From the IMG/VR virus record IMGVR_UViG_3300009788_000093, positions 37,280 through 101,279 of that record: a stretch of DNA of 64,000 nt. One strand, 5' to 3'. Below the pieces are notes generated by a model. The model was not told where the DNA came from and did not search any database. It saw nothing but the letters and a program-made list of their open reading frames with translations. Within the stretch, counting starts at the first letter, position 1. The number at the start of each line of letters is the position of its first letter. A program made the position numbers and the translations under genes. Positions 17,636 through 27,039 of the stretch are shown piece after piece. The stretch is from a virus.

Positions 17636-20600
17636 GTGGCCATTAATGTAGGTGCGTTAGAGGCAACTTTAGGCTTAGATTCAGCCCAATTTTCTAAGGG
17701 CTTAAATAGTGCTGCAACTACAACCAAAGGGTTCTCCAGAAGGCTTCAGGCCGCCAGAACAGGTTCTTTTGCTCTTGCTGGCGGTATGGCTGCTTTGGGA
17801 GCAGCTTTCGTTGGCTTGACCACATTTGGCTTCCAACAAGCTAGAACAATTCAAAATCAAGTTGCCGGAATTCAGGCTTTGACTAAAAACTCTAAAGAAG
17901 CCGGTAAGGTTCTTAATGACATGGTTGAGTTTGTTCAAGGTAAACCATTTGATAGACTTGATGCTATTGGCGCTGCGAAAGACTTTTTGGCCATGGGTGG
18001 CGCGGTTGAAGACCTTGATGCTCAAATGGACTTATTGGCCAGGGGTGCTGTTTTAGGCGGTACTAGTTTGCAAGATGTTGGCGCAGTTTTAAATGTCGTT
18101 CAATCTCAAGGTCGAGCAATGACCAACGAATTCAATATGATGAGCGCAAGAGTTCCTAGTTTTGCTAAGGCCATGGCCGAAGAATTCGGTGGAGATATGG
18201 AGAAAGTTCGAGAAGCTTTAGCTGATGGCGAAATATCGGCTGAAACTTTCACTAGAGTTCTCGATAAGTCACTAGATCCTAAAATTGTCGAAAAAGCTGG
18301 CAACACTATTGACCAACGATTGTCTTCTTTAAGCGCCAGATTTAGAGGGTTAGCATTTGATATCTTAGGCGTTGACTTTACGCAAATTGATGGAAGACCT
18401 TTGGTTACTCCGGGAAAACTCTTAGATAAGCTAATTGACGGATTTGAAGCATTAACCAAGTTTTTAAGCAGTGACAAACTGAAGGGAGCATTTAAGGGAA
18501 TAGGTGACGCCATAGTTGGCGCAATCGATTTCCTACAAAAAAATAGCGCAACGATATTTGGACCATTTATGGCATTCTTAGCATTTGCTGCTGATAATAG
18601 CACAGCAGTAGCGGGGGCTATTGGCGGAGCCCTTGTTCCTGCATTTCTAGCCATGGCTAGCGCGTTATGGGCTATGATGGCTCCGCTTATCCCCTTCATG
18701 ATTGCGGGTGCAGCTCTTGCGCTGTTAGCTAAGCACATAATTGATAATTGGGACACTATTGGGCCTAAAATTATGCCTTCTATTGAGCAATTTGTTGCAG
18801 CTGCTAGTGATGGTTTCAACCTAATAGTAAATGATGTTGTCCCGGCATTGATTGAAATTTTTGAGGAAGTCGTAAGCGTTGTTGGCCCAATCATAGATGA
18901 AATTACAAAATTCATAAACGTATTTGTTTCGGAAGCTTCTGACGATATAAGCGGTTTTAAAACTGCGTTCAAGACTATCAGCGCCATTATTGGAGACGTT
19001 GTTACATTTGCCAAACCACTTATAAGAGATATTTCTAAGTTTATCGTTAAGAACTTAAGATTTGTCACTGATTGGGTTGACGAAAATTGGCCGCTCATCC
19101 AAAGAACAATTACTGTTGTGATGAATCGGGTCAAGGCAGTTTGGGATGCAGTTTGGCCTGTCATTAAAACTACTATTATGGTTGTTTGGGAAATTATTAA
19201 AGAGGTTGTTCAGACTGGAACCCGAGTTATTTTAGGCTTGATTAAAGGTGTTATGCAGTTAATTACAGGGGATTGGGAAGAAGGTTGGGCTACTATCCGC
19301 AAGGCTCTTTGGGAAGCTATTAAGGGTATTTTTAGGATCATAGCTAAACTTGTTGTTGGTGTTGTTCGGATAGGTATCGATATAGTTAAGGGTATCTGGA
19401 AGGGCATCTTGCAAACAGGCGGTTTCCTGAAGAGAAAGATCAGAAAATGGATAGGCGATAAGATAGATTTCATCAAGCGTTTATTCAGGATTTCTTCACC
19501 TTCTAAGGTCATGGAGGAAATTGGTGAGTTTATTACCATAGGTTTAGCTGAAGGCATAGCCAGCAAGGGGGCCGAAGTTACAAAAGCTCTGGGAGGAATA
19601 ACAAGTAAGCTGCTAGGTGGGCTCAATGGCGTTATTGATAAGGTTGTTCAACTTTCAGACTCCTTAATGGTACAAAAGGGAACTGCGGAAGAAGTAGCCA
19701 GGGCAGAACTTTCCCTACAAAGTGCCATTCTTGCTCACGGTGATGCTGTTGCAGCGTTGAATGAAACTAACATAGATGCCGAAAAGAATGAGAGTGACCG
19801 CAGGAAAGCATTAATTGCTGTTCAGCAAGCAGCCTTTGGGGTAACTGATGCTCAAAAAGCTCTAAATGATACGTTGTCCAAAATACCGGGGCCGGGAGTG
19901 TTGGATGCTATCAATGAAAGCCTATCCACAATGCAACAAAGAGCAACAGATATGATATCAGCATTTGATTCTGCGGCTAACGCTATTAAAAACTGGAAAG
20001 GAATATTGGATTCAGTTGATAAGCCTCAAGCAATAAGTGCTGATGAAATGCGTAAATTAGAACTTGGTGTCACTAAGGCTATATTGAGCCAAGTGGAAGC
20101 GCAAGAAGAACTTAACTTATTATTAGATGTTGGCGAGGCTACGACTAATGAAATCTTAAAAGCTCAAATAGCCTTAGAGGAATCTATAATGTCAACCAAG
20201 GCAGCTGAGGAAGAGTTAGCTACTGCACAACAAGGCAGGAGACCAGTAGAGGATTTAATCAATAACTTAGCTGGGCAAAATGACGCATTAAGGGCTTTTC
20301 AAAATACTATGGGTAAACTAAAAACCAAAGTTCCGGAAGATTTATTCAACGAATTATATGCTTTAGGCCCAGGTGCACTCTCAGATTTAGATGCTTTAGC
20401 TAAAGCTGCGCCTGAAAAATTAACTGAGTTTATTAATCAATGGAGCAAAAATCAAGTATTGAGTAATCAAGTTGGTTTTGCCGGGGCTGCTGCAGCTGGT
20501 GATTTTGGCGAAGAATTTGAGAATCATAACTTCTTCAAGAAACCCCCAGAAAATGTTGTAGCATTTATGGACGGCTTAAGGAAACTATCTGGCACTAAGG

Positions 20601-21043
20601 GCGTACAAATAGGCAAGAACTTGGTTAAAGGAATAAACGAAGGAATACAAGAATTATCTAATTGGTTGGGGAACAAAATCGGTGGCTTTGGGGAGAAAAT
20701 GATAAGGCAGCTGAAGTCAGTCCTAGGTATCGCTTCACCTTCCAAAGAATTTGCTAAGATTGGTGCATTTATGACGGAAGGGTTGGCTTCAGGGATTAAT
20801 AACACCGCCAATAACCCTAGGGAATCCGTAAGGTCGTTATTAAAAGATAATTTCAACACCTTATCGTTATCCGGGGCACAATTAGCGGGTGAAGGTGGCA
20901 GCGGAACAACTAATACGTTCAATATAACCATTAATGCAAGCGGTAATGTTGATGGTAGGGGGTTGGCTGGCGATTTTATGGACGAAGTGAGGCGCATGAC
21001 ACGCTCTGCTAATCTAAGGAAGCGAGTAACAACTAATGGCTGA
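17636..21043 (+). CDS. Tail tape measure protein
   Basis: The 1135-residue protein starts at a GTG just after the chaperone stop. Residues 60-240 match the tape-measure N-terminal domain (KEAGKVLNDMVEFVQGKPF, AMGGAVEDLDAQMD). A hydrophobic stretch at about 305-372 holds two or three membrane-spanning segments. Trp-rich helical repeats lie at about 475-600. The motif SSPSKVMEEIGEFITIGLAEG near residue 620 recurs as ASPSKEFAKIGAFMTEGLASG near 1035. Coiled coils fill the space between. It sets tail length (of the order of 170 nm by the usual helix-length rule). Confidence 0.93.
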   Translation: MAINVGALEATLGLDSAQFSKGLNSAATTTKGFSRRLQAARTGSFALAGGMAALGAAFVGLTTFGFQQARTIQNQVAGIQALTKNSKEAGKVLNDMVEFVQGKPFDRLDAIGAAKDFLAMGGAVEDLDAQMDLLARGAVLGGTSLQDVGAVLNVVQSQGRAMTNEFNMMSARVPSFAKAMAEEFGGDMEKVREALADGEISAETFTRVLDKSLDPKIVEKAGNTIDQRLSSLSARFRGLAFDILGVDFTQIDGRPLVTPGKLLDKLIDGFEALTKFLSSDKLKGAFKGIGDAIVGAIDFLQKNSATIFGPFMAFLAFAADNSTAVAGAIGGALVPAFLAMASALWAMMAPLIPFMIAGAALALLAKHIIDNWDTIGPKIMPSIEQFVAAASDGFNLIVNDVVPALIEIFEEVVSVVGPIIDEITKFINVFVSEASDDISGFKTAFKTISAIIGDVVTFAKPLIRDISKFIVKNLRFVTDWVDENWPLIQRTITVVMNRVKAVWDAVWPVIKTTIMVVWEIIKEVVQTGTRVILGLIKGVMQLITGDWEEGWATIRKALWEAIKGIFRIIAKLVVGVVRIGIDIVKGIWKGILQTGGFLKRKIRKWIGDKIDFIKRLFRISSPSKVMEEIGEFITIGLAEGIASKGAEVTKALGGITSKLLGGLNGVIDKVVQLSDSLMVQKGTAEEVARAELSLQSAILAHGDAVAALNETNIDAEKNESDRRKALIAVQQAAFGVTDAQKALNDTLSKIPGPGVLDAINESLSTMQQRATDMISAFDSAANAIKNWKGILDSVDKPQAISADEMRKLELGVTKAILSQVEAQEELNLLLDVGEATTNEILKAQIALEESIMSTKAAEEELATAQQGRRPVEDLINNLAGQNDALRAFQNTMGKLKTKVPEDLFNELYALGPGALSDLDALAKAAPEKLTEFINQWSKNQVLSNQVGFAGAAAAGDFGEEFENHNFFKKPPENVVAFMDGLRKLSGTKGVQIGKNLVKGINEGIQELSNWLGNKIGGFGEKMIRQLKSVLGIASPSKEFAKIGAFMTEGLASGINNTANNPRESVRSLLKDNFNTLSLSGAQLAGEGGSGTTNTFNITINASGNVDGRGLAGDFMDEVRRMTRSANLRKRVTTNG

Positions 21044-23252
21044 TGTAATTATATTGGGGAATTTGACTTTAACCTCTTCGCCATATGGGGTTAAAGTAAA
21101 TGGTCATGACTTCTTAGAACCTCAGCCTGAACTTACTATGAGGGCAAGGGCTTTTAGGGACGGAGACGTACTTGTTAAAAAAAGATATCCTAATGTCATA
21201 CGGACAATACAATTAATTGTCTCAAGCTCAGATGGCACTAAAGATTCGCTTAATGGAAACCTAAGGGCTATTGAAACCGAACTACGTAAATTAGATGTTG
21301 GCGATTCTTTAGTTCTTCAATATACACCCAATGGCGGCTCAGTAGATAACTTTTCTGATGTTATTTCGGGGTCAAGGCAAACAAGATTAGAATGGTTTTA
21401 TACAGAGAAGAATACTGCTATTGAGGCTATCTTACACTTAGAATGTGAGCCGTTTTGGCGGGGAGAGCAAATAACAATTGCTCAACAAACATTTAGTCCA
21501 ACCCCTGCCATCTTAGCTGCCTCTACAGTATCGGGAGACATAGAAACTCCTGTATTTGTTGAAATAGCTGCGTCTTCTAATGGGTTTGGTAATGACTTAT
21601 ATGTAGGAACTCGTAAGGCTCCTATTTCCGAAACCTTGTTCGACCCGTTGAAAGACTTTCAAGGTAACTCAAGTAACTCTACTGGGTTTACGCATAACGG
21701 AGAATTTTCCACTGTTGCTGTTACTTCGGCGTTTACTTCTGTTACGGGTGACAACGACGATTTGTACGCAGTTTCGTTTTCAACTGCTACGCCAGCGATA
21801 GGTTGGGCGGTTGGTGACGCCGGAGTCGTGTTTAAAACCACGAACGGGGCTAATACATGGTCGGAACAAACCTCAAATGTGGGGATTAGATTAACTGGTG
21901 TTCAAGCTCTAGGTGATAACACTGTATTTGCTTGCGGGAAAAGTGGAGTAGTTATTAGGACTACTGATGGAGGAGCGACGTGGAGCCTTAAGGCCACTGG
22001 GACTTTAGTAGACTTTAACGCATTAGTATTTAGCTCCTCAAATGTAGGGTGGGTTACTGGGAGCGGGGTAGCGTCATTTATCATGCGTACTACAGACGGA
22101 TTTACTTCTACAGGGGCGATTACAACTCAACTAGAAGGAGTACCTGGAACCCTTAATATTGTAGACATTACTGCTCCAACTTCTAATGTTTTATATGCTT
22201 GCGGGAATGATGAAGATTTTGGGGCAATCTTTAAAACTACTGGCAGCGGTGAGGCGGGGTCAACGTGGGTAAATGATTCCGGAAATGCTTTTGATTCATT
22301 ACGAAGCATTAATGCCCCAACTTCTAATGTAGTCTTTTCTTGTGGATCGTCAGGAACACTTGTTAGAACTACTGGGGGGGGCGGTTCTACGGGGTGGACA
22401 GCTCAAACCTCAAATGAAACTGGTGAGCTAAATAAAATTAGAATGAACTCCTCTAGTGTGGGGTGGTTTGCCGGTAACAACGGAGTTTTGCGGGTTACCG
22501 CTGACGGGTCAACGTGGACGGCCCAAGCTTCTGGTACGGGTTCTACTCTAATCGCAATTTATATAGTTGACGCTAATACTATTTATATAGTCGGGTTTGG
22601 ATTCTTAGTAATTAAAACCGTAGACGGAGGCACAACATGGACTCAACCCGCTGCGGGGTGGTCTTTATCTTCGGTTCAGGATTATCGAGGACGTTATATA
22701 GTCTTTCTACGGTGTCGTTCAGAAACCCCTTCAAACACGGAAGTAAGGGCATCAGCGGGCTTTGCGGGCGGAACTGTAGTCACAAATGACACGGTAACAA
22801 TGTTGAACAGTACAACGTTTCAAATACTGAACTTAGGCGAAATAAATGTTCCCATTACAAGGGTTTCAGACGAAATCAACCCGACACCTATTATTAAATT
22901 AGAAGCCAGGGGAACAACAGAAGGAAATCCCGACAAGAACTTTGATGCAGACATTGGAGTTTTATTACCGATAGACGGCGAAGCAGTTTTTATCGGTGGG
23001 AGCACAGCAAACGACGGTGCTACTCAAGGACAAGCTATTACGTTGGATTCAGATATGAATGCTGTCAATAAGGGATTTCAAAGAGTAACTTGGAACGGTT
23101 CCCCACCTCTTTTGCGACCGGGCCTAAGGAATAATATTGTTATTCTTGAAACTTCTACAGGTTCGGCAACTAATAAACAAAAAGGTATAAATGACGCATT
23201 GGTGACGATGAAATATTTTGCTAGGTTCCTCTCGCCGGAGTCAAGCGGATGA
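21036..23252 (+). CDS. Distal tail (Dit-like) protein with inserted seven-blade Ycf48/BNR propeller
   Basis: Residues 1-160 resemble siphovirus distal tail proteins (DFLEPQPELTMRARAFRDGD, FWRGEQ). Residues about 241-540 hold seven Asp-box-like repeats: KTTNGANTW, RTTDGGATW, RTTDGFTS, a variant ending GSTW, RTTGGGGSTGW, RVTADGSTW and KTVDGGTTW, each preceded by strands such as GWAVGDAG. Seven units fit a closed beta-propeller. Dit-like sequence resumes at SSVQDYRGRYIVFLRC and continues to the end. Propellers on tails usually bind carbohydrate; here that is inference. Confidence 0.85.
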   Translation: MADVIILGNLTLTSSPYGVKVNGHDFLEPQPELTMRARAFRDGDVLVKKRYPNVIRTIQLIVSSSDGTKDSLNGNLRAIETELRKLDVGDSLVLQYTPNGGSVDNFSDVISGSRQTRLEWFYTEKNTAIEAILHLECEPFWRGEQITIAQQTFSPTPAILAASTVSGDIETPVFVEIAASSNGFGNDLYVGTRKAPISETLFDPLKDFQGNSSNSTGFTHNGEFSTVAVTSAFTSVTGDNDDLYAVSFSTATPAIGWAVGDAGVVFKTTNGANTWSEQTSNVGIRLTGVQALGDNTVFACGKSGVVIRTTDGGATWSLKATGTLVDFNALVFSSSNVGWVTGSGVASFIMRTTDGFTSTGAITTQLEGVPGTLNIVDITAPTSNVLYACGNDEDFGAIFKTTGSGEAGSTWVNDSGNAFDSLRSINAPTSNVVFSCGSSGTLVRTTGGGGSTGWTAQTSNETGELNKIRMNSSSVGWFAGNNGVLRVTADGSTWTAQASGTGSTLIAIYIVDANTIYIVGFGFLVIKTVDGGTTWTQPAAGWSLSSVQDYRGRYIVFLRCRSETPSNTEVRASAGFAGGTVVTNDTVTMLNSTTFQILNLGEINVPITRVSDEINPTPIIKLEARGTTEGNPDKNFDADIGVLLPIDGEAVFIGGSTANDGATQGQAITLDSDMNAVNKGFQRVTWNGSPPLLRPGLRNNIVILETSTGSATNKQKGINDALVTMKYFARFLSPESSG

Positions 23253-24784
23253 GTATAAACATTGTCACAAAAGATGGCGGCGGAAACCAATTTCACCCGG
23301 CGACTATTTATACTCTTAACTTTTCATACCTAATTGGTGCAGGTTGCGAGAAAGCAGAAATTCTATTACCTAACGAAATGGATTTACCTGAACAACTAGA
23401 TGACCTTAGAATTTACGACAATACCGAATTACTTTGGTTGGGGAGAATAGAGGATGAACCTCTTGTAACAGAAAGCGGAGAAGTTCTTATTACGGCGGTG
23501 GGGTACACATCCCACCTCAAGGATGAACTCGTACAAAAATTGTGGGTAGATACTGGATCGGCTAATTGGGATGTAACTCCTCCTGTGCCGTACCCTAACG
23601 GCAACAACTGGGATGGGACGGATAGAGACAACAACAACCGTGTATTTATCAAAGTAAGGGATGGGACTTTACCCGCTCCTTCTTTTACGGGTCTTTATTA
23701 TCGACTCTCTAATAGTGACGCAATCAATCAAGATATTTACAGTGTTGTGTTTGATTTTGAACTTGGAGGGGGAATTGGCACTAGTAGATTTGGCCGCCTA
23801 ACTTCTTATGACGACGACATTACAAACCCTGTTACAGAATTTAGCCTAGAAGGTGACCTTACAAATCAATCAGGATCAACAGATATTGTATTAACTGCGG
23901 GGAAAAAGGGTGTAGCTTTTCACCTCGCTAATTCTGCTGTTATTACGGGGAATAGTTCAACGCATTTTAAGGGTACGAGTCTTCGGGTAAACGGTTCTTC
24001 AAATTTTACCGGCACCAATACAGCAGATGATTTTATTAAGGATATTATTCCCGATTTCGCAACTGCGTTATCTACGGACTTTTCCGACATAGATACTGGC
24101 ACAGCAACAATTACAGACTTCTTTGCGGAAAACCCTACCACTCCTTTAGAGCTGATAAAGAGAGCTGTTGTTGGGGAAGATTGGAAGACTGGTATTTACG
24201 AAGTCGGTTCAGACGATAAACCTCGCTATCGGGCAACTGCAATATTAAGAGATACAATTGATTGGTTTATATCCGTAGACGACGGGTTATTAGATTTAGC
24301 TGGGAAATCAATTCAAGAAATGTTTAATTCTGTCGTGGTGGAGTTTTTAACTTCTGACGGAAGAACTACTACTGTTACCCGCACTGCAATTATAGATTTA
24401 TTTGATAACTTTGGAATTACCAAAGAAGCTCATATTAAAGTTAACACAACATCAACAACTGCTGCCGAAGAAGCAGGTGACCAATTTTTAACAGAATTTG
24501 GGAGACCTCGCGCAAAAGGGCAAATGATATTAAAGGGGCCGATTCTTTCTAAATTCGGCAATAAGCCTGCATGGTTTATCCGCCCTAATGATATTATTCA
24601 AATACATGATTTAGATGCTTCGCCTGCGACCTTAGGGGATATGTCTGCTTCAACAGTAACAAATGGCATAAATATATTTGAAGTTACAGCAGTAAGTGTA
24701 AATATATCAGGATCAGAAGAGTCGGTTACTATTCAGCTAGAAACACCTGCTTCACGTTTAGATTTTGAGCTGGTGAGCCGATGA
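23249..24784 (+). CDS. Tail hub / tail-associated minor protein
   Basis: The 511-residue protein overlaps the Dit gene stop. Its first 90 residues (FSYLIGAGCEKAEILLPNE, WLGRIEDEPL) and later SVDDGLLDLAGKSIQEMFNS and KPAWFIRPNDIIQIHDLD fit the Gp37/hub-like minor tail proteins that follow Dit in siphoviruses of Gram-positive hosts. A beta-rich region lies between. It probably forms the central hub at the tail tip. Confidence 0.72.
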   Translation: MSINIVTKDGGGNQFHPATIYTLNFSYLIGAGCEKAEILLPNEMDLPEQLDDLRIYDNTELLWLGRIEDEPLVTESGEVLITAVGYTSHLKDELVQKLWVDTGSANWDVTPPVPYPNGNNWDGTDRDNNNRVFIKVRDGTLPAPSFTGLYYRLSNSDAINQDIYSVVFDFELGGGIGTSRFGRLTSYDDDITNPVTEFSLEGDLTNQSGSTDIVLTAGKKGVAFHLANSAVITGNSSTHFKGTSLRVNGSSNFTGTNTADDFIKDIIPDFATALSTDFSDIDTGTATITDFFAENPTTPLELIKRAVVGEDWKTGIYEVGSDDKPRYRATAILRDTIDWFISVDDGLLDLAGKSIQEMFNSVVVEFLTSDGRTTTVTRTAIIDLFDNFGITKEAHIKVNTTSTTAAEEAGDQFLTEFGRPRAKGQMILKGPILSKFGNKPAWFIRPNDIIQIHDLDASPATLGDMSASTVTNGINIFEVTAVSVNISGSEESVTIQLETPASRLDFELVSR

Positions 24785-24831
24785 CCCCCTTATATGTCAA
24801 TTCAAAGATTAAATTGAAAGTGGTGATTTAA

Positions 24832-25632
24832 GTGTCTTTTTGGGGAAACGAGGATTTCTTTTTCCATATAGCTTCAGGTCATATTGATGGCTATAGAATG
24901 TATTCAATACCGGGTCGTAAAAATTCATTGTCTCAAGTCATTTTGGATGATTTAACGCAAATTCCTAGTGCATTAATTTATGATGCTCCTGGGGGTGCTG
25001 TCAGTGCAGAAATTCTATCAGATAGCAGTGCAGATGAAGCAGCTAGTTCCGGCGCTCGCACTATGGATCTACACTTTTTAGATGGTGACGGCATAGAGCA
25101 ACAAGAAACCCTAATTATGAATGGAACAACTCCTGTTCAAACTGCGTCTACTAACATAGATTTTATTCAATGGGCACACGTTAAAACAATTGGGGGAACA
25201 AGCAATGAAACTGCTGTAGGTAATATTTCTATAAGAAGTACAGATGGGGCAACAACTTGGGAATATATCGCGGCTGGTGGCAATCAATCACTAAGCGGTA
25301 GGTATAAAGTGCCTTCTGATAAAATTGGTTATGTTATGGGCTGGCAAGTAACTGGTATTTCTCAAAGAATTGATTGTCGACTGAGGGCCACAGTTGAACG
25401 TTTTGATAGATCATTAACAGCAGGTGTCTTCTTATTCCAAGATATTGTAGTTTTGAAAGATATGGCCAGTGGTTGGATCCCGTTTACTGTTCCATTAAAA
25501 ATGCCTAGTGGGGCAGAAATTAAGATGTCGGCGATTTCTGCAGCTGCAGCTGGCGATGCAGGCGGTCAATTTGATATTATGCTTGTAGATGAGAATGCAA
25601 AATTCAATTTACGAACAATGAAATTAAGATAA
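24832..25632 (+). CDS. Beta-rich structural protein, baseplate or fibre
   Basis: GTG start. The preceding 16-codon frame 24781-24831 bridges the gap from the hub gene and may couple translation. The 266-residue protein contains DSSADEAASSGARTMDLHFLDGDG and ETLIMNGTTPVQTAS, which I recognise from structural proteins of many environmental phages, where it is of unknown structure. A surface role at the tail tip is inferred from position. Confidence 0.68.
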   Translation: MSFWGNEDFFFHIASGHIDGYRMYSIPGRKNSLSQVILDDLTQIPSALIYDAPGGAVSAEILSDSSADEAASSGARTMDLHFLDGDGIEQQETLIMNGTTPVQTASTNIDFIQWAHVKTIGGTSNETAVGNISIRSTDGATTWEYIAAGGNQSLSGRYKVPSDKIGYVMGWQVTGISQRIDCRLRATVERFDRSLTAGVFLFQDIVVLKDMASGWIPFTVPLKMPSGAEIKMSAISAAAAGDAGGQFDIMLVDENAKFNLRTMKLR

Positions 25633-25644
25633 GGAGTGAATTAA

Positions 25645-25992
25645 ATGGCGTATGGTAGAAGAAATTACGGAATACTTGGAAGCATTAGGCTGCTTTCCTC
25701 AGCTGGATCAACCACAACTAGCTCAGGGGTTGCCTTGGGTGCAGCCTTTTCTAAGTTAGGGATGCAAGTTGTAACTTCGGCGTCTAGTGCTGCGGTGCAA
25801 TTGCAAGTTAGTTTAACTGGCGGAGGCTCTTCGGAATGGCGAGTTGTTGATACTTGGGCAACTAGTTCTGGGGACGTTAGTGGTGATATTCTTTTCAATA
25901 TTGATCAGCCGGTGACGTATGTGAGAGCCAATCTAATTAATCAAGCTACAACCGGCGCTGCAACCAGCGTTTGGGTATCGGCATCAAATTAA
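25645..25992 (+). CDS. Hypothetical tail-region protein
   Basis: The 115-residue Ser/Thr/Ala-rich, beta-strand protein has the core QVVTSASSAAVQLQVSLTGGG and VVDTWATSSGDVSGDI. Strong AAGGAGTGAA site. It looks like a small jelly-roll or fibre component. No family recognised. Confidence 0.65.
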   Translation: MAYGRRNYGILGSIRLLSSAGSTTTSSGVALGAAFSKLGMQVVTSASSAAVQLQVSLTGGGSSEWRVVDTWATSSGDVSGDILFNIDQPVTYVRANLINQATTGAATSVWVSASN

Positions 25993-26001
25993 GGAGAAGG
26001 C

Positions 26002-26256
26002 ATGGATGCATCATTTTTAGAATATGGGGCACTAGGAGTTCTTGCGGCAGCATTGTATTTTCAGCACGTAAGGCAAACAAAATTAGATCAGATTAACGCT
26101 AAGCATGAAAGTGACTTACAAAAAATTGTAGCTAACCACTTAAGCCATATGGAACAAGCTACTTACAAAATGGGAAGAGCTTTCGAAAAACTTGCCGAAG
26201 TAATACAAAACTGTAAAATTAACTCAACGCCAAAAACAAAAAAGAAAGAAGGGTAA
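26002..26256 (+). CDS. Small membrane protein, BhlA/UviB-like
   Basis: The 84-residue protein has one N-terminal membrane segment (LEYGALGVLAAALYF) followed by a charged helix and a Lys-rich tail. The layout resembles BhlA/UviB-type holin-like proteins. Position inside the fibre genes, away from the endolysin, leaves the role open; it could be an accessory holin or a tail-tip membrane factor. Confidence 0.6.
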   Translation: MDASFLEYGALGVLAAALYFQHVRQTKLDQINAKHESDLQKIVANHLSHMEQATYKMGRAFEKLAEVIQNCKINSTPKTKKKEG

Positions 26257-26259
26257 TAA

Positions 26260-26760
26260 ATGGCAATACAAAGACTAATATTTCCAGTTCAATCAGCCAA
26301 GATAGTAGGCTCAACTGTCGATGGTGCTAACTATATTACCAATCCTGCAGGAATAGATGGAGGCCAAAATACATGGGCGCTCCTATTTGATGCTTCAACA
26401 GCAGAACAAGCTACGTGGACATTTCAAATGCCTAGTAATTATACAGACAGTCCTTCCGCCAATATTCAATTTACTATGACATCAAGCTCAGGCTCAGTAG
26501 ATTTTAATATTGACACTAAAGGGTTGTCGAGCGGGAACCCTAATTCTACGGTGCCTGGGTTTGCGACCGCCACAAGTTTTGCTGTCGCAGTTTCTTCTAG
26601 CGTAGGCTTTATTCAAGAAATAACAGCTTCGCTTACTACTGGAACTTTAGCGGCAGATAGGTTTATCGTTTTAAGGTTATCCAGAGCTGTTGCTAGTTCT
26701 AGCGATACTGCTTCAGGTGATGCTGAGGTCAGAGCGCTAACTTTTGAATATTCAACATAG
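26260..26760 (+). CDS. Hypothetical beta-rich tail protein
   Basis: The 166-residue protein has an all-beta pattern: FPVQSAKIVGSTVDGANYI, STAEQATWTFQMPSNYTD and DRFIVLRLSRAVASSSD. It resembles jelly-roll modules found in receptor-binding regions of environmental phages. No specific family recognised. Confidence 0.62.
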   Translation: MAIQRLIFPVQSAKIVGSTVDGANYITNPAGIDGGQNTWALLFDASTAEQATWTFQMPSNYTDSPSANIQFTMTSSSGSVDFNIDTKGLSSGNPNSTVPGFATATSFAVAVSSSVGFIQEITASLTTGTLAADRFIVLRLSRAVASSSDTASGDAEVRALTFEYST

Positions 26761-26766
26761 GAGATA

Positions 26767-27039
26767 ATGATGATAGCGAAACAAAAGATAGTTCAGGCGT
26801 TAGTTCAAGCAGTTATCGAAGCTGACGAAAAGTTTCAGCAAGGTAATAATCTTTTGCAAACGGCTAAGGCTAATTTTCAGGCTTTAGGAATTGACCTCAC
26901 GGATACAAAACTTACAGCGGCAGAAGTAACAGCTTTAATTCAATATGCTAACGACGCTCAAGCACTTGTTGATAGCCCAGTAGCAAGCGGAGCTAAAAGT
27001 AAAGACGTACCTAGTCATAGTTCGGGAGTTTTAAAGTAA
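26767..27039 (+). CDS. Small helical hypothetical protein
   Basis: The 90-residue mainly helical protein contains IVQALVQAVIEADEKFQQGN and AAEVTALIQYANDAQALVD. Overlaps the next start by one base. Pattern and position recall small proteins encoded among tail fibres; function unknown. Confidence 0.6.
   Translation: MMIAKQKIVQALVQAVIEADEKFQQGNNLLQTAKANFQALGIDLTDTKLTAAEVTALIQYANDAQALVDSPVASGAKSKDVPSHSSGVLK

Noticed and set aside
18106-19164. 352-codon open frame on the minus strand inside the tape measure gene
   Set aside because: Shadow of the helical, low-complexity tape measure coding strand; no ribosome site and no domain pattern. Similar antisense frames at 5412-5867, 20524-20997 and 19210-19626 were dropped for the same reason.
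26002-26256. Primary holin
   Set aside because: A two-helix holin sits directly after the endolysin at 31187; this single-helix protein is too far away to be assigned that role.
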